Assembly: GCA_027924585.1 (NCBI GenBank)
Contig: BSBM01000442.1
Span: forward strand, 5,146,001-5,210,000
DNA length: 64,000 bases
Reading direction: 5' to 3'
Source of the DNA: Larix kaempferi
Lineage: Eukaryota > Streptophyta > Pinopsida > Pinales > Pinaceae
Shown in pieces: positions 34,071 to 45,146 of the stretch (position 1 is the first letter of the stretch; every line of letters begins with the position of its first letter). The translations under genes were made by a program, and so were the position numbers. The notes beneath the pieces were generated by a model. It saw only the letters and a program-made list of their open reading frames with translations, ran no database searches and was not told where the DNA came from.

Positions 34071-34892
34071 CTAAAGAACGCCAAGCCTCTCTCTGAAGTA
34101 CTCAAACTTCACCCTGGCTAGTGGCTTCGTCAGCACATCTGCAATCTGCTCATCCGTCACAACATACAGGAGCTTCACAGATCCTCTCTGCACCATATCC
34201 CTAATATAGTGATATTTGATCTCTATGTGTTTCGACCTGTCATGAAACACTGGGTTCTCGGATAGCTTCACACAACTCTGGTTATCATAGAAGATACCAG
34301 TAGCATCCAACAGGAGATCAAATAACTCAGACAGTAGCTTCCGTAGCCATACTGCCTCACAACTAGTTGAACAGGATGCAACATACTCTGCCTCAGCTGT
34401 ACTTAGTGCTACGCAGCACTGCTTCCTGCTAAACCAAGATATCACACCTGATCCCATACTCAAGCAACACCCAGATGTGCTCTTCCTATCTGCAGCACTA
34501 CCAGCCCAATCTAAATCAACATAACCCTGCAGTTTAAACTTTTGATTCGCCTCATACTTGAGCCCATAATCCAATGTACCCTTCAGGTACCTAAGAACAT
34601 GCTTTACAGCAACCAGGTGAACACTCCTCAGATCTGTCAGGAATTGACTCAATGTGTTCACAGCAAAGCAAATGTCTGGTCTTGTGTTTGTCAGATACAT
34701 CAAGGACCCAATCATCTTACGATGCATAGAGACATCAACGGGCTCAGATGAAGCATCACAAAGAAGCTTCAGATTCGATGCCATAGGTGTGACCATGGCC
34801 TTGCAATCCATCATCCCAAACCTCTTCAGGATCTCTACTGCATACTTCCCTTGTCCAAGGAAGATTCCATCTGCACTCTGCCACACCTTCAT
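34071..34892 (-). pseudogene. Copia RT C-terminus and RNase H
   Basis: A 273-codon frame without stops. It starts inside RT (FLGQGKYAVEILKRFGM, MIGSLMYLTNTRPDI) and continues through copia RNase H: GYVDLDWAGSAADRKSTSG, CVALSTAEAEYVA, IFYDNQSCVKL, HIEIKYHYIRD and DVLTKPL. The catalytic Asp, Glu and Asp positions are present. The natural stop is at 34,071. In a working element this domain removes RNA from the RNA/DNA hybrid in the particle. It overlaps the next RT fragment (34,889-35,139) in another frame, so one frameshift separates them. The best-preserved coding segment of the element. Confidence 0.9.
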
Positions 34893-35434
34893 GCCAAAAA
34901 CAAATAGTGCATCATCCCCAAGTTTTTCATCTCGAACTCGGCAGCAAGCTTCCGCTGTGTGTCGGCAATCAATCTATCCTCACCTGATACAAACATGTTA
35001 TCCGCATACAAAAGTAGTATCACTGGATTTCCTTCCTCAACCTTGTAGAAAAGGTTGGAATCCGCTTTATTCTTGGTAAAGCCCAAACTGGATAGAAAGT
35101 TGTCTATCCTACCATATCAAGTTCTGCACACATATATGACTACACCACGCTGTCCTGAAATCCATCTGATGCATCTTCTATTTCATCACTTTTATATTTC
35201 TCAATGCTGGCATCTGCAACATGCTTGATTTGATAGTTCCATTTGGAAGTCATAACAAACTTCCCTTCACGTCTTGGGACTACATCCCAAACATCATTCT
35301 TCATGATCGACGGATCATGGAATTCCATTTGTTCATCCCAGATCCCGGGAACTTCAATATCTTCAATAGATATCTTTTTTGCTGGAACAAATGTTGTAGT
35401 TCTTCTTTTGTAGGAGATGGCATATGATCTTTCC
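34889..35434 (-). pseudogene. Copia RT, internally deleted
   Basis: Two RT pieces are joined with the core missing. The upstream piece (35,140-35,434) includes SIMKNDVWDVVPRREGK and TSKWNYQIKHVADASIEKYK. The downstream piece (34,889 to about 35,125) includes YGRIDNFLSSLGFTKNKAD, SNLFY and LLLYADNMFVSGED. About 130 residues holding the first catalytic Asp block (DVKTAFLNG in the family) are absent. The motif C box reads YADN at 34,997-35,008 where YVDD is expected, so the second Asp of the pair is lost too. The polymerase cannot work. A splice-acceptor-like GTTGTGTAG|G precedes the upstream piece at 35,435. Confidence 0.85.
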
Positions 35435-36541
35435 TACACAACAAGTTAAATTGCATGATTAGAAAACATCTCATAGTTTTTAGAACAAATTCTTACACAT
35501 AAAGAAATATGTCATACAGTCATGCAATTGTCTTAGCCAATGCTTCAATACAACATTTATCCATATCCCGTAACTTTCTAGATGCCTTCCAATCTCTACC
35601 AGAACATTGTTAAGAGTGTGCACAACTCCCAACATGTCAGCAAAGAGGTTTCATTCTAGATAAGTAGCAATGGAATGTTGTACAGTGCCATAGGCCAATT
35701 ACCCATGTATATTAGTAGTATACTGTTCATTAATGCAACTATTCTACTATGCACAATACATATCCTAAGTCTAGGAACATGAGCATATACATCATTGGAC
35801 AATTTTATTTAAACAAAAAAATATGCAAGAAATGATGATTAAAATACTTATCTTTCTTTGTTCATTGGGTGGACTCCCTTTGAGTCTTCGCTTCCTTGTA
35901 GGAGCTACTGGAGTCCTAATTTGAAGTAGCTTCTTCTACACCTTTTTGTTGTGGAATATAGAGAGATGGTCAACTCCCTCTGAATATCTGCATCCTTGCA
36001 GAAACTACAGAAGTGTGTTCCTTTGCTTTCTTGTAGGAACAACTAGAGTGTGCTCCCTCTTGATCTTTGCTTCCTGGATTACCTAACCTTGAACTTATAT
36101 ACATTCTCGATCCCTATGCATGCTTGTTAGTATCATCATTGTGTTATCCTTGTGATCTCATATAAAATCATACATTCATTAGTATACTATTAAAACACAA
36201 TAATCTCAAGCATGTATAGTCATGATCATTTCAAACAGAAATAATAAGCATTAGCATTTAAGGTTTATGTAGGATTCTTATGGTTAGTCAAATCATAAGA
36301 AACATAACATGTCTAAACCTATAATTACTCAAACCTATGACTCTTTGGGTTAGTCATATCATTAATTAAGGTAAGACACATAATATGCATATACCCATGA
36401 TTATTCAAACATATGACTTCATGAATAATCATTATCAACAACACAACAGTATATGATCCTAACCCAAGGTAGGATTCTATCTTGATATAGGAAAAAGATA
36501 CCTGGATTAGCATGCTAGCTAGTTATGTCTAACATACTCAC
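35435..36541. other. Copia internal region without gag, protease or integrase
   Basis: Where integrase should be, the minus strand has mostly AT-rich, intron-like DNA. A 200-base coding-like patch at about 35,870-36,085 repeats a VVPTRK / VAPTRK phrase with stops. Together with 36,542-37,108 it may belong to a captured gene. No copia domain recognised. Confidence 0.45.
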
Positions 36542-36583
36542 ATGATGTCTTCTTGTTCTTCTTCAATGACTTGTGCTAGTAAC
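36542..36583 (-). pseudogene. Candidate captured exon 2 (42 nt)
   Basis: Bounded on the minus strand by GATATACAG|GTTACT and ATCAT|GTGAGTATG. Joined in phase to the candidate exon at 36,969-37,108 it continues the reading as LLAQVIEEEQEDI. The source gene is not recognised. Confidence 0.4.
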
Positions 36584-36968
36584 CTGTATATCTCATAGGT
36601 TAACCATTATAAAACCAAGTTATACATACCTCGTAAATGGATCTTCTATGAGATCCATGACAATGGATGAATCTTTGTCCTCATGTCATCATGATCATAT
36701 GTTCTTAAACCAGAACATGATTTGTCTTTCTTGGTGTACCTTTCATGTTAGTAGACAACATAAACCTCATACAACACCATAATGCATTAGTACAATCATA
36801 AGTGTCAACACCCTAACCAATGAATATCTTCTATCATGCATTCATAATTTTGTTAAGGTGATACGACAAATCTAAAATTAAGATTGTACTAACTATAATA
36901 ACATGAAGACAAACATACCATAAACTTAATCATGAACAAATATCGAAACATACCTCAATGAGTCATAC

Positions 36969-37108
36969 CTGTCGAGATCGCTTGAAATATTCTTATGTAA
37001 GGCCTTAGCCTCATCTCCCTCTAAAACAGCAACTTCTTCAATTATGCAGATGATCAATCCATCTTTTTCTAGGATTAACCCAATCCACTTGATTTGCAAG
37101 AACTTGAC
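36969..37108 (-). pseudogene. Candidate captured exon 1 (140 nt)
   Basis: Minus strand: acceptor CCACCTCCAG|GTCAAG and donor CTCGACAG|GTATGACT. The 46-codon frame is open and protein-like: VKFLQIKWIGLILEKDG then IEEVAVLEGDEAKALHK and NISSDLDR. It leaves phase 2 (Arg codon split), and the 42-nt segment at 36,542-36,583 accepts exactly that phase. It resembles no copia protein I know. I infer a host gene fragment, but cannot name it, and chance splice-like sites are possible. Confidence 0.42.
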
Positions 37109-37288
37109 CTGGAGGTGGATATGGGTTTGTTAGAGAAACCCCAAAAATTCAAACTTTGAATTTCAAACTTCCGAAAGGATAGAAATATGCGCCTTGATGA
37201 GCTGATCAAGCTGGTATATTCAGAATTTGAAAACTGCAAAGTTTCACTCTTCAATTTTGCCTTTGAAACTTCCAGATTCACTAGACGT

Positions 37289-37590
37289 GACCCTGAACTG
37301 GGGTTTGATTAAGCCCACTCTTCTGCCCAATCTAAAGGTTTGATCCAAAGCTCTAAGCTTCTATTTTTCTGAGGAGCTTCCAGCCGTGGTCACATATTTC
37401 AAAAATTCTCATTTTTACAGAAGCCCTAATTTTCCACTTTTCTGATCAAAGTCCCGAACTAGGGTCTGATCAAGACCGGCCTTTTGCCCAACCAAAAATT
37501 CTGATCTTGGTCTCTAAATTTCTATTTTGATGAGTAGCATCCAGCCGTAGTCTCCGATTACAAAAATTCCAACTTTCTCCGAAGCCCTAA
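37289..37590. repeat. Two-copy tandem repeat in the copia leader (about 162 bp)
   Basis: Units start GACCCTGAACTGGGGTTTGAT at 37,289 and GTCCCGAACTAGGGTCTGAT at 37,451. They share TTCTATTTT, CATCCAGCCGT/CTTCCAGCCGT and GAAGCCCTAA. Diverged by perhaps a fifth. Confidence 0.75.
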
Positions 37591-37719
37591 ATTCTGGAAG
37601 CCATGAATGGAGGTACTAAAAAATAATTCTGTTTTGACAGAAATATGTACCTGATTGTTTCTGGTGTAACTCCGAACTTTTTGATCCATAGGGTCTGAAA
37701 ATGTTTCCTGATATATCCT

Positions 37720-38085
37720 GACCTGTTATCTTTCCATCCTAATAGGTCTGACTTCAATTGGATTCTCTAAGAGAGAGTTATGCCAAGTGTCGCAACGTGA
37801 CCTGTTTATGGGATAATACAGGAGAGCGAACTTGTACGGCGTGCCATGTGTCACTGTTTCAACTTTGGCCTCTGAACAATTTTTTTGAGATAGATTTCCC
37901 TGTTATCTTTCCATTCTTATAGGTCTTACCTCAATTAGACTCTCTGAGAGAGAGTTATGCCAAGTGTCACAATGTGACCTGTTTATGGGATAATACAGGA
38001 GAGAAAACTTGTACGGCGTCCCACATGTCACTGGTTCAACTTTGGCCTCTAAAATTTTTTCTTGAGATAGTACAGTCTGTGTACT
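37720..38085. repeat. Two-copy tandem repeat in the copia leader (about 178 bp)
   Basis: Units start CCTGTTATCTTTCCATCCTA near 37,722 and CCTGTTATCTTTCCATTCTT near 37,899. Both contain AGAGAGAGTTATGCCAAGTG, GTGACCTGTTTATGGGATAA and CTTGTACGGCGT. The similarity is high. The unit lies between the PBS and the candidate exons. Confidence 0.85.
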
Positions 38086-38420
38086 ACGTGTCACTTTTTA
38101 CAAAATTTCATTTGGAGCTTCCTAGCCCAAGTTATGACCTTTTTCCCAAGGTCAGTTGATTTTGACTTAGATCTGGAAGATGCAGAAACCCTATATTGTA
38201 TTGATCATAAATCACAAAGTACAATGAATTAGAGGTTTTCCTTTGGACACAAGGTACATGGGGATTTAAAATTCGACGTGTAAAGGTTTCAGATCCGAAA
38301 AATTTGCCCAAACGGATTTATAGCGAAAGTTCTACGATGACTTGTTTTTTCTATATCAAGCCCTAACATCGTAAGTGCAACAAGTGTCATACATGCCATA
38401 TCATGCCTTCTTTCAGGCTA

Positions 38421-38432
38421 GCTCTGATACCA
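38421..38432 (-). promoter_or_regulatory. Copia primer-binding site (initiator Met tRNA type)
   Basis: TGGTATCAGAGC on the minus strand directly abuts the 5' LTR end. It is the standard plant copia sequence complementary to the 3' end of initiator methionine tRNA and fixes the orientation and LTR boundary. Confidence 0.9.
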
Positions 38433-39078
38433 TGTTAAATTTTCAGAATTTACTTCAATATGATCTAGGATCTTAACTGAGAGAACAACATGTACAGCAT
38501 ATCTACAGCATATCAATCATGGAGACAATAATGCAAGCACACAAGAGACACAAAGATTTACTTGGGGAAAACCATAAAGGTGAAAAACCCCAATAACTTC
38601 CTTAGAGATAGATAGAGCAATGATACAACCCAAACATGAGAGATAGACATAACCTAGCAGCAAATCCTCCTCCTCCATAAGTGCGCCACTCCTCCTTGAG
38701 TGCATGAGTGAGAAGTGAGTGTTCAAATAGAGTGCCTCCCGCACTCTATTTATACTTGACTTGACTTGCCGTTTACATAAATCATGTAGGCTCGAACTTA
38801 ACCACATAACATAATGCTGACTGGGCCAACCCCCAATAGGGTGGTCTAATAACCCTTCGAACCACATGGCCGACCCCCAATAGGGTGGTATAATAACCCT
38901 TTGACCCACATGACTTATACAGGTCCGACCCCAACCAGGTGGTCTAATAACCCATCAAGTATAAGTTACGACATTTACAATATAAATGACGACACTTCCT
39001 TATAGAGGAATAATACCATCTCTATAGGAGTACATATACATATATGAAATACATTCCGAAGTTACATATACATCAACA
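38433..39078 (-). repeat. 5' LTR of the copia element
   Basis: Same 646-bp length and ends as the left LTR. By eye, the 12 differences are five transitions and seven transversions. Carries the promoter and the start of the element transcript. Confidence 0.92.
38746..38754 (-). promoter_or_regulatory. Copia LTR TATA box
   Basis: TATAAATAG on the minus strand within the 5' LTR, preceded by GTCAAGTCAAG. The same motif is at 32,338-32,346 in the 3' LTR. Its position in the LTR suits a U3 promoter (inference). Confidence 0.55.
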
Positions 39079-40160
39079 TTGAGTGCATATTATCCCTTCA
39101 GCACTGCAAAAACTTGCTTCCTACAATCCCCATAGATGCCTCGGGTGAGACTTTATCTGCTTGTAGGTGATGCTAAAATGGATGATATCTAAGGGTTTTG
39201 TTGGTGAATTAAGGTTAAAATCTAGGTCTTACCACCACATGCCAACAAATGGTTTATTTTTCAGGATTGGGATCTGCAACCTAAGGGGGTGTAGAGGCCA
39301 ATTAAGAAAGAGGTTGATCAATGGTTAAAAGAGAAGAAATATGATTTTTCCATAGATCAAAATAATGACCCGCGGATTAGGCCGCAAGAGTGGTTAGAAA
39401 GGTATGTGTTTTCAAATCTACATGTGATTTTCTTTGGTGAATTACCAATATTTTTTGTTGAGTGGTTAAAAATCCTAGCTAATATGAATGCAACATTCCA
39501 CCCTGTTGTTCTAAGGAACTGGACCCCTTACTTGATTCACCAAGTGAATACTGTAAGTAATAATATCTCATGAGTAATATATTTTTGGTTAGATGGTGTA
39601 TTTGGAGGTTATGTTACAAAGTTTGCTATAAGTTGTAGCCAGTCGTATAGTACTGTTGAAAGGAAGTTCTTTAAAGGTCCATGTGGAAGATATTTGAAGG
39701 CACTATATACTTGGATTAATATGTTCTTGTGTGACAAAGGGGTTATGAGGTTGGATTTTGATCACTAGGCGCCTACGTGTGTATAGGGGAATTAGGGTAT
39801 GACCAGAGGATTGTATTAGAGTATGGGAGGGATGAAGGAAAGAATGAATAAGGAATGGATGGGATGAGGATTTCAAGAAAGGAATAAGGTGTGACAAAAG
39901 AAGAGATTGTATTTTTTCATAGTGGAAAGATATTTCAGTACAACAGAAGAGGATTTTGGCTAACAGAGAGAGGCAACATGGTGAGTTTGAGGAAAGAGAC
40001 ACTAGTGCAACATTCTAGGTCAAAGGACATCCACACACAGAAAGGAAATAAGAGGACCCTCAGTGCAGTCGAACATAAGAAGATCCATAACATCCTAGTA
40101 TCCCTACTCACATTATTCTCCGTGTCAAACCCACAACCCAGTGTGCATCTCTAAGATCTA
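39079..40160 (+). pseudogene. Unclassified retroelement gag-like ORF relic, second piece
   Basis: From about 39,250 the + strand reads DQWLKEKKYDFSIDQNNDP, WLERYVFSN, FFVEWLKILANMN, VVLRNWTPYLIHQVNT, WLDGVFGGYVTKFA, GRYLKALYTWINMFLCDKG. After frame breaks, the open segment 39,891-40,154 has EEIVFFHSGKIFQYNRRGFW and HTQKGNKRTLSA. Coherent protein-like sequence with frameshifts, no known catalytic motif. Its style matches the relic at 9,290-10,135, and the two may be different parts of one repeat-encoded protein (inference). The relic's downstream neighbour is gypsy element 1, inserted at 40,626. Confidence 0.5.
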
Positions 40161-40625
40161 AGGTAAGAAATGAAACTTTGTCATGAGCACTTGTTGTTAG
40201 TACATGGAGTAAGAATAGAAATAAAGGTAGTCAGAGTAGTGGAAGTAGTATGATGGCACAAACTTAGTCAAAAACACCAAATCATAATCCTATGCAATAC
40301 ACCATGGCAAATCCCAGTTTGAGAATGTATGTCTTCCATGGAGTTGGGATAGAAGACCTAGAACAACATTTTTTTTCTTTGAATCCTTCTGGATAGTAAA
40401 GCAAGTTGTTGATGATAACACAAAGATTGCGTAGCTAGACACAAATTCAAAGACCGTTCACTACTCTAGTATATGAAGTATTAGTCTACAGTGTCAGTGA
40501 ACCAACTTAGAACATTGTATAACATTAGGCAAGCACTATTGGAAGAGTTCAAGAAACCGAAATATGAGTCGCAGTGCATTATAGAGATAAAAGAGATTAA
40601 GCAGCTACATAATGAATCAATGTGG
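40161..40625 (+). other. Degraded continuation of the gag-like relic
   Basis: Short coding-like patches continue (ALLEEFKKPKYES, IKEIKQLHNESMW at 40,530-40,625) with stops. The sequence ends in TGTGG at the gypsy 1 insertion point. Confidence 0.4.
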
Positions 40626-41586
40626 TGTTAACGCCTAAATCTCACACATATATGACATTTCGGTGATTCTTGTAGTAAGGCATTATCAACATAAATAATG
40701 CAGTTCACCAAAGGTATCCTCAACAAATCCAAAAGGAAACATGAGTCCAAAAGTTCCCAAGAATAGTCAAAAGAAGAGGTCGCGCAACTAAACCATTATT
40801 AACCTACGCTATAGCACATGTTATCAGTTCAGTTTCTATGCGATACTCATGTGGATTTTCCTTCGATATCCATGCAACTGTCAAAACAGTGGGACCACCT
40901 ACTACCCATAATGCAATGAAGGCTCTTCAAAGCCCCATCACCTCCAATAATCTAAATTTGGATCCTCACACACTTGGTGGCATTAAATATCCCCCTTGGT
41001 GTACCTTGGAACTAGTTCATGGAGTGCATGGGTTCACATTTGTATCTAGTTGTTTCTTGGCCACCTCTTGGCCTATAAAAGGAGGCCATTGACATGCATT
41101 TTGTAGAGAGAAAAAAGAGAAAATTTATGCTACTGGATTTTTGTTAGAGATTCCTCATAGCTCACCTCTTCCTACCTTTGTAAGCATTCCAAAGCTCCCT
41201 TGCCACCTTCCTCTAAGGAGCAATAGTTTCTCTCTGATGTTCTCTCACCCACTTAGCATATAGTTTGTACAAGAAGGACCTCCCTAAGGGATATTGTTGG
41301 CTTCCCTTGAATCCCACACCTCCTAGGTGTTGTACAACTTGACCATTGGGAAATACAAAGTGGTTTTGCATACTTTTGGTTGTTTTATTTTACATTCTTC
41401 ACCTATTTATTTTGTGTTATTTTAATCATTTTATTTTGAATTCCACTAACAACCACTTGCAAGATCATTTGGAGGACACAACAAATACCCCAAGGGGATC
41501 CAAGGACTGAGGCCTTGCTGAAACCTATAAGGATTATCCCCTTACCAAGTGTATGGATGCACCCTTGTGCAATTTTTTCCACAACA
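40626..41586 (+). repeat. 5' LTR of gypsy element 1 (961 bp)
   Basis: Begins TGTTAACGCCTAAATCTCAC, ends TTTTTTCCACAACA. The beginning matches 53,122-53,420. The left flank is TGTGG; the matching target duplication would lie to the right of this window because of the nested insertion. Confidence 0.85.
41074..41081 (+). promoter_or_regulatory. Gypsy 1 LTR TATA box
   Basis: TATAAAAG in the context GGCCTATAAAAGGAGGCC, about 450 bases into the LTR. A good U3/R core promoter candidate, and the flanking GGCC...GGCC adds local symmetry. Confidence 0.65.
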
Positions 41587-41593
41587 TTTATAA

Positions 41594-41606
41594 TGGTGAC
41601 TCCACT
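41594..41606 (+). promoter_or_regulatory. Gypsy 1 primer-binding site
   Basis: TGGTGACTCCACT lies 7 bases after the LTR end (TTTATAA spacer). It begins with TGG, the complement of a tRNA CCA end. The donor tRNA was not determined. Confidence 0.6.
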
Positions 41607-43870
41607 TATTTTTGTTTATTTCTTTTAAACTATTTTTTATGCTGAGTGATTAATTATGGGTGCTTGTCATTTGCAGGAGATCAGGTTTACCACCTCCTAT
41701 TCCATAATTTGGCCCCATTACGACCACACTTAATTTTTACACAGTAGTGCAGATCCCAGCCTCTCAGACGTGCTACTCATATGGAAACGCCTTTGACATT
41801 CACGCTACTAGTGCAGATAAACAGACCACTACCCATGCTGTAATCCTCTATTTGACCCTCACACCTTATTTGTGTTCTTCCCACACTACACACATCTATC
41901 TTTTATTTTCTCGTGTTATCGCATAACAGAGTGTAGTTTTCCCATGCCACACTCATTTAATTTTCTTTTTATCTGCATACAACAATTTTCCAGCCCCATT
42001 GATGCTCACTAATGAACTGAAATTAGGTTAATTTGCAATAGATATTTAGTTTTTTAGTAATTAGCTCACATAGAACAATATTAGGGAGTAAAGAGTCCAC
42101 ATCTCTCAAAATTCACTTAGGTAACCAACCTTGAGTCTTTCAACGGGCCTCATTGTTGTCACTAGTATTCAATACCTCTCTTGTTTATGTTTACTTGATA
42201 TGTTTTTAGGATCAAAGCTAGTGTAGAATCCACTTGTTGCACACAAGAAAGGACTTAAAGAATATTGTATCCCTTATTATTCTCTTCACCTCACACTTCT
42301 TGTGAGCTTGGTGAATCAGAAAGGGGTGAGAAGTGTGAAATACGTCCATTGCACAATTTTATTTTCATTAGCACTTTGTTTTCAAAGCACCTTTAGCATC
42401 TTTTAGAGTTAAGAGTTCATCTACATTTGAATTTACTTTATACTATGCTAGTTAGTTTGCATTAATCAATTTTCTTACATCAGATATGTTTACATAATTA
42501 GCACACACTAAGGGACCTAAATACTCTTCCACTCCAACTATGCTCCTCACCTCATACTTCTTGTGAGCTTGGTGAATCAGAAACGAAGGAATTGTGAAAT
42601 ACCTCTCTTAAACTCCCTAAGTGAACTCAAGACCCTTAAAATCAACTTTGTAAATTGCAAACCAACTAAAATCCTCCACAAGAGGTCAGAAAACAATGTT
42701 TTAGTTAGGCAATATTGATTGGGATAGGCATCCATTAATGCCCACCAATCTAGTTTGAATAGTGATATTTTGAAATGCATTGTTGACTTATAGGGTACTT
42801 TAAAAATCCTACTATAATCAAGTGTTCAAAGAAAAACCGGATTAGAAGTGCACCGTGACCATGGAGGTGAAATCCGAGGTGTAGCTTCCCTGCTCTCCCC
42901 TACGAGTTACTCAATGCATTGTAGGGAGATGACACTATACCATGCAGGCTGAACCACTTATCCACATTTGACACAAGGTATCTTAGTGGCCCAACTTAAG
43001 ACATAACCAAGGAGCAATTGTGGGTGCAATTGTGGGTGCAATTGACTCCTGAAGTCAGATATTTATGTTGGGAGGTGTTTCCAAGTCTTCTTGATTGGAA
43101 CATTGTCCCAATTTATGGTAGAACTGGCTCTTTTTTACCTTCACTAGTTGATTGGTGCATGGATCCAATCATCACCATCAGTTGTTCTTTTGTAAGGCCC
43201 GACTACATTTGAGAGGAAGGACATTAGGTCTTTTTTAGGGAATTAACATTTATTTTCTTTTCTAAATACAAGCTCACTAACTTGTAATTAAAAAGAACCT
43301 ACATGTGGGAACTGTTGTACCATATTGCATCTGTTGTGGTTGGAATATTTTTTCATTTGTTCAATTTTGTTTAATTCCACCATCACTCTCATTTGATAAA
43401 AATCCTACACCATAGAGGAACAAAACAACCCCCTAAGGCAGTCCCGAAGACTGCAAGGCCTATCCCCTCTCTCAAGGGGTGTTTTTACACCATCTCCCTA
43501 CGATTCACACAGAAGACACTCTAGCCGGGGCTTCTCCCAGGACACCTTGATAGGATCATCTCAACGAAGCAACTCCTTGATCAATTCATTTTATCCTCTT
43601 AGAGAAATTGTTAATCCTTCCCCCTCCTCCACCATTGGAAGAGGGTCACCTTCATTTTCTCCCCTTGGATAGAATCTAGATACATTTACCCATCCTCCTC
43701 TTTGAAGATATTCTCCTTTAACTTCTCCTCTTGGATATCCTTTGGACCACTTCGATCCCTCCTCTCTCGTAGGAAGTCATCCGTTGTTTTCAACATCACC
43801 CCAGTCTCCCCCTAGCAGAAAACACACCCATCATACAATGGCATGACCAAACCCTCCCACCCTACCTTTC
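41607..43870 (+). other. Gypsy 1 leader, non-coding, with direct repeat
   Basis: No gene. A 60-base block (CTCACCTCATACTTCTTGTG, AGCTTGGTGAATCAGAAA, GTGAAATAC) occurs at 42,283-42,342 and 42,543-42,600. A short duplication GTGGGTGCAATT sits at 43,020-43,043. The sequence becomes C-rich and coding-like near 43,600. Confidence 0.6.
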
Positions 43871-45000
43871 ATGGATAGCTTAAATATTTCCGATTTGTCC
43901 AAAAGGATCAGTTACCCTATTGCACATGTTCCAACATGGCCATCTATTCTAGATAAAATTCCCTCAGACATTCCTAAATTCGAAGGGAATCAAGGGCATG
44001 ATCTTGCCAATGATATCATGTCCTTCCATCTGTGGTGTTCTTCTAGAAGCATAGTGGAAGATTCTATGAGGCTTCGCCTCTTTCAACGTACCCTCACTTG
44101 AATGGAATCCAAATGGAACGTGAATTTACCAAGATCGGACCATGCCACCTTTGCGGCATTGGCCATCTCATTCCTCACATATTTCCATTTGTCAATTCAC
44201 CATGACCTTGGTCTATAAATTCTCACAGAGTTTCAACAAAATATATCCACCCACATCGTGGACCATATCCATGAGTGGCATAGACACTGAACATTGTGTA
44301 AAATCAAAAGAAAACCACCATTCTTGTTGGATTGGTTCATCAAATCACTTCAACCAACCATCGTTAAATATGTCTCCACATCCATGCCACAAAGCAAGGA
44401 AGAGGCTATTATGAAAGCCCAGCATTTCAATCTCATATATGCATAATCTGGTTACCTTTACACTATCATACCCGATGCCCCTTGGCATTGATCGATGGAA
44501 CCTACACCTGTTGGCTCATCACACACACTGTATGGGATTATTGGGCCCATTTCCCACTTATAAAAGGTTCCTCCTACTACTATGGTAACATTCAATATGG
44601 CTCTGTAACACCCATCCATGCCACCTGTGTCGGTACCCCCCTCCAGTACCAACCCCACTAGTTGGTCAATTATAGTATGGACCCTATAGTCCTACTTATC
44701 CAAACGTTAGCCAGATGACCACGGTTCCTATACTACAAATGGAACAATTCATTCCTATGTCCACATCTTATGTAGTGCAAGACAAATTTATCCAACCCCC
44801 AGGATCTAACCCTTACTATCCATTTCCATGCCCAAATAGTCAGACCCCCACGCCTCACATGGGGGTCAAACTTGTTCAACCTTCATTTGTACAAAAATCT
44901 CAACAATTTGAGCAGTTGAACACTACAAATCACCAAAATCCTATGATTTGGGGGAAGAATAAAGGAAAGACCAAGCAAAACTAGTAGCAGTGGCAAGGGG
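43871..45000 (+). pseudogene. Gypsy 1 gag
   Basis: The start MDSLNISDLSKR is followed by AHVPTWPSILDKIPSDIPKF and EGNQGHD, HLWCSSRSIVEDSMRLRLFQ and RTLT, the helical core of a plant gypsy gag protein that forms the particle. After a TGA (44,099) and shifts the family order continues: FAALAISFLTYF, HIVDHIHEW, LLDWFIKSLQP, EEAIMKAQHFNLIY. A Pro/Asn/Gln-rich tail (44,715-44,984) ends in WGKNKGKTKQN. Several stops throughout. The call rests on the gag core pattern. Confidence 0.7.
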
Positions 45001-45104
45001 GAAACCCTGCTCCCTAGCAAAACTAGAACCTAGGTAATCAAAACACGGGGACTAATAACTCGCTAAAGCAAGGGAAGAATTCCAACATGAGGACCAATTA
45101 CTAT

Positions 45105-45146
45105 TGCTCCATTTGAGGAAAATATGGTCATTACACCCATCATTTC
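45105..45146 (+). pseudogene. Gypsy 1 zinc knuckle 1 (degenerate)
   Basis: The bases encode C-S-I-stop-G-K-Y-G-H-Y-T-H-H-F. The first Cys and the His of a CX2CX4HX4C knuckle remain, but the second Cys codon is TGA and the last is Phe. It lies just after gag, where a nucleocapsid zinc knuckle belongs. Confidence 0.65.

Larger units (their letters stand above)
32025..39078 (-). mobile_element. Copia-type LTR retrotransposon, complete but non-autonomous (7,054 bp)
   Basis: Two 646-bp LTRs (32,025-32,670 and 38,433-39,078) differ at 12 positions. Flanks read TTGAA|TGTT... and ...AACA|TTGAG, a 5-bp target duplication with one mismatch. The minus-strand order is 5' LTR (right), PBS with TGGTATCAGAGC, leader, exon-like segments, broken RT, RNase H, two tandem arrays, polypurine AGTTAAGAGGGAG, 3' LTR (left). 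Gag, protease and integrase are absent and RT has lost its core. Low LTR divergence means recent movement, which must have used proteins from another copia element (inference). All boundaries are supported by sequence. Confidence 0.92.

Noticed and set aside
43018-43212. 64-codon + frame in the gypsy 1 leader as an upstream ORF
   Set aside because: Starts in a GTGGGTGCAATT duplication; no similarity and no evidence that it is more than chance.
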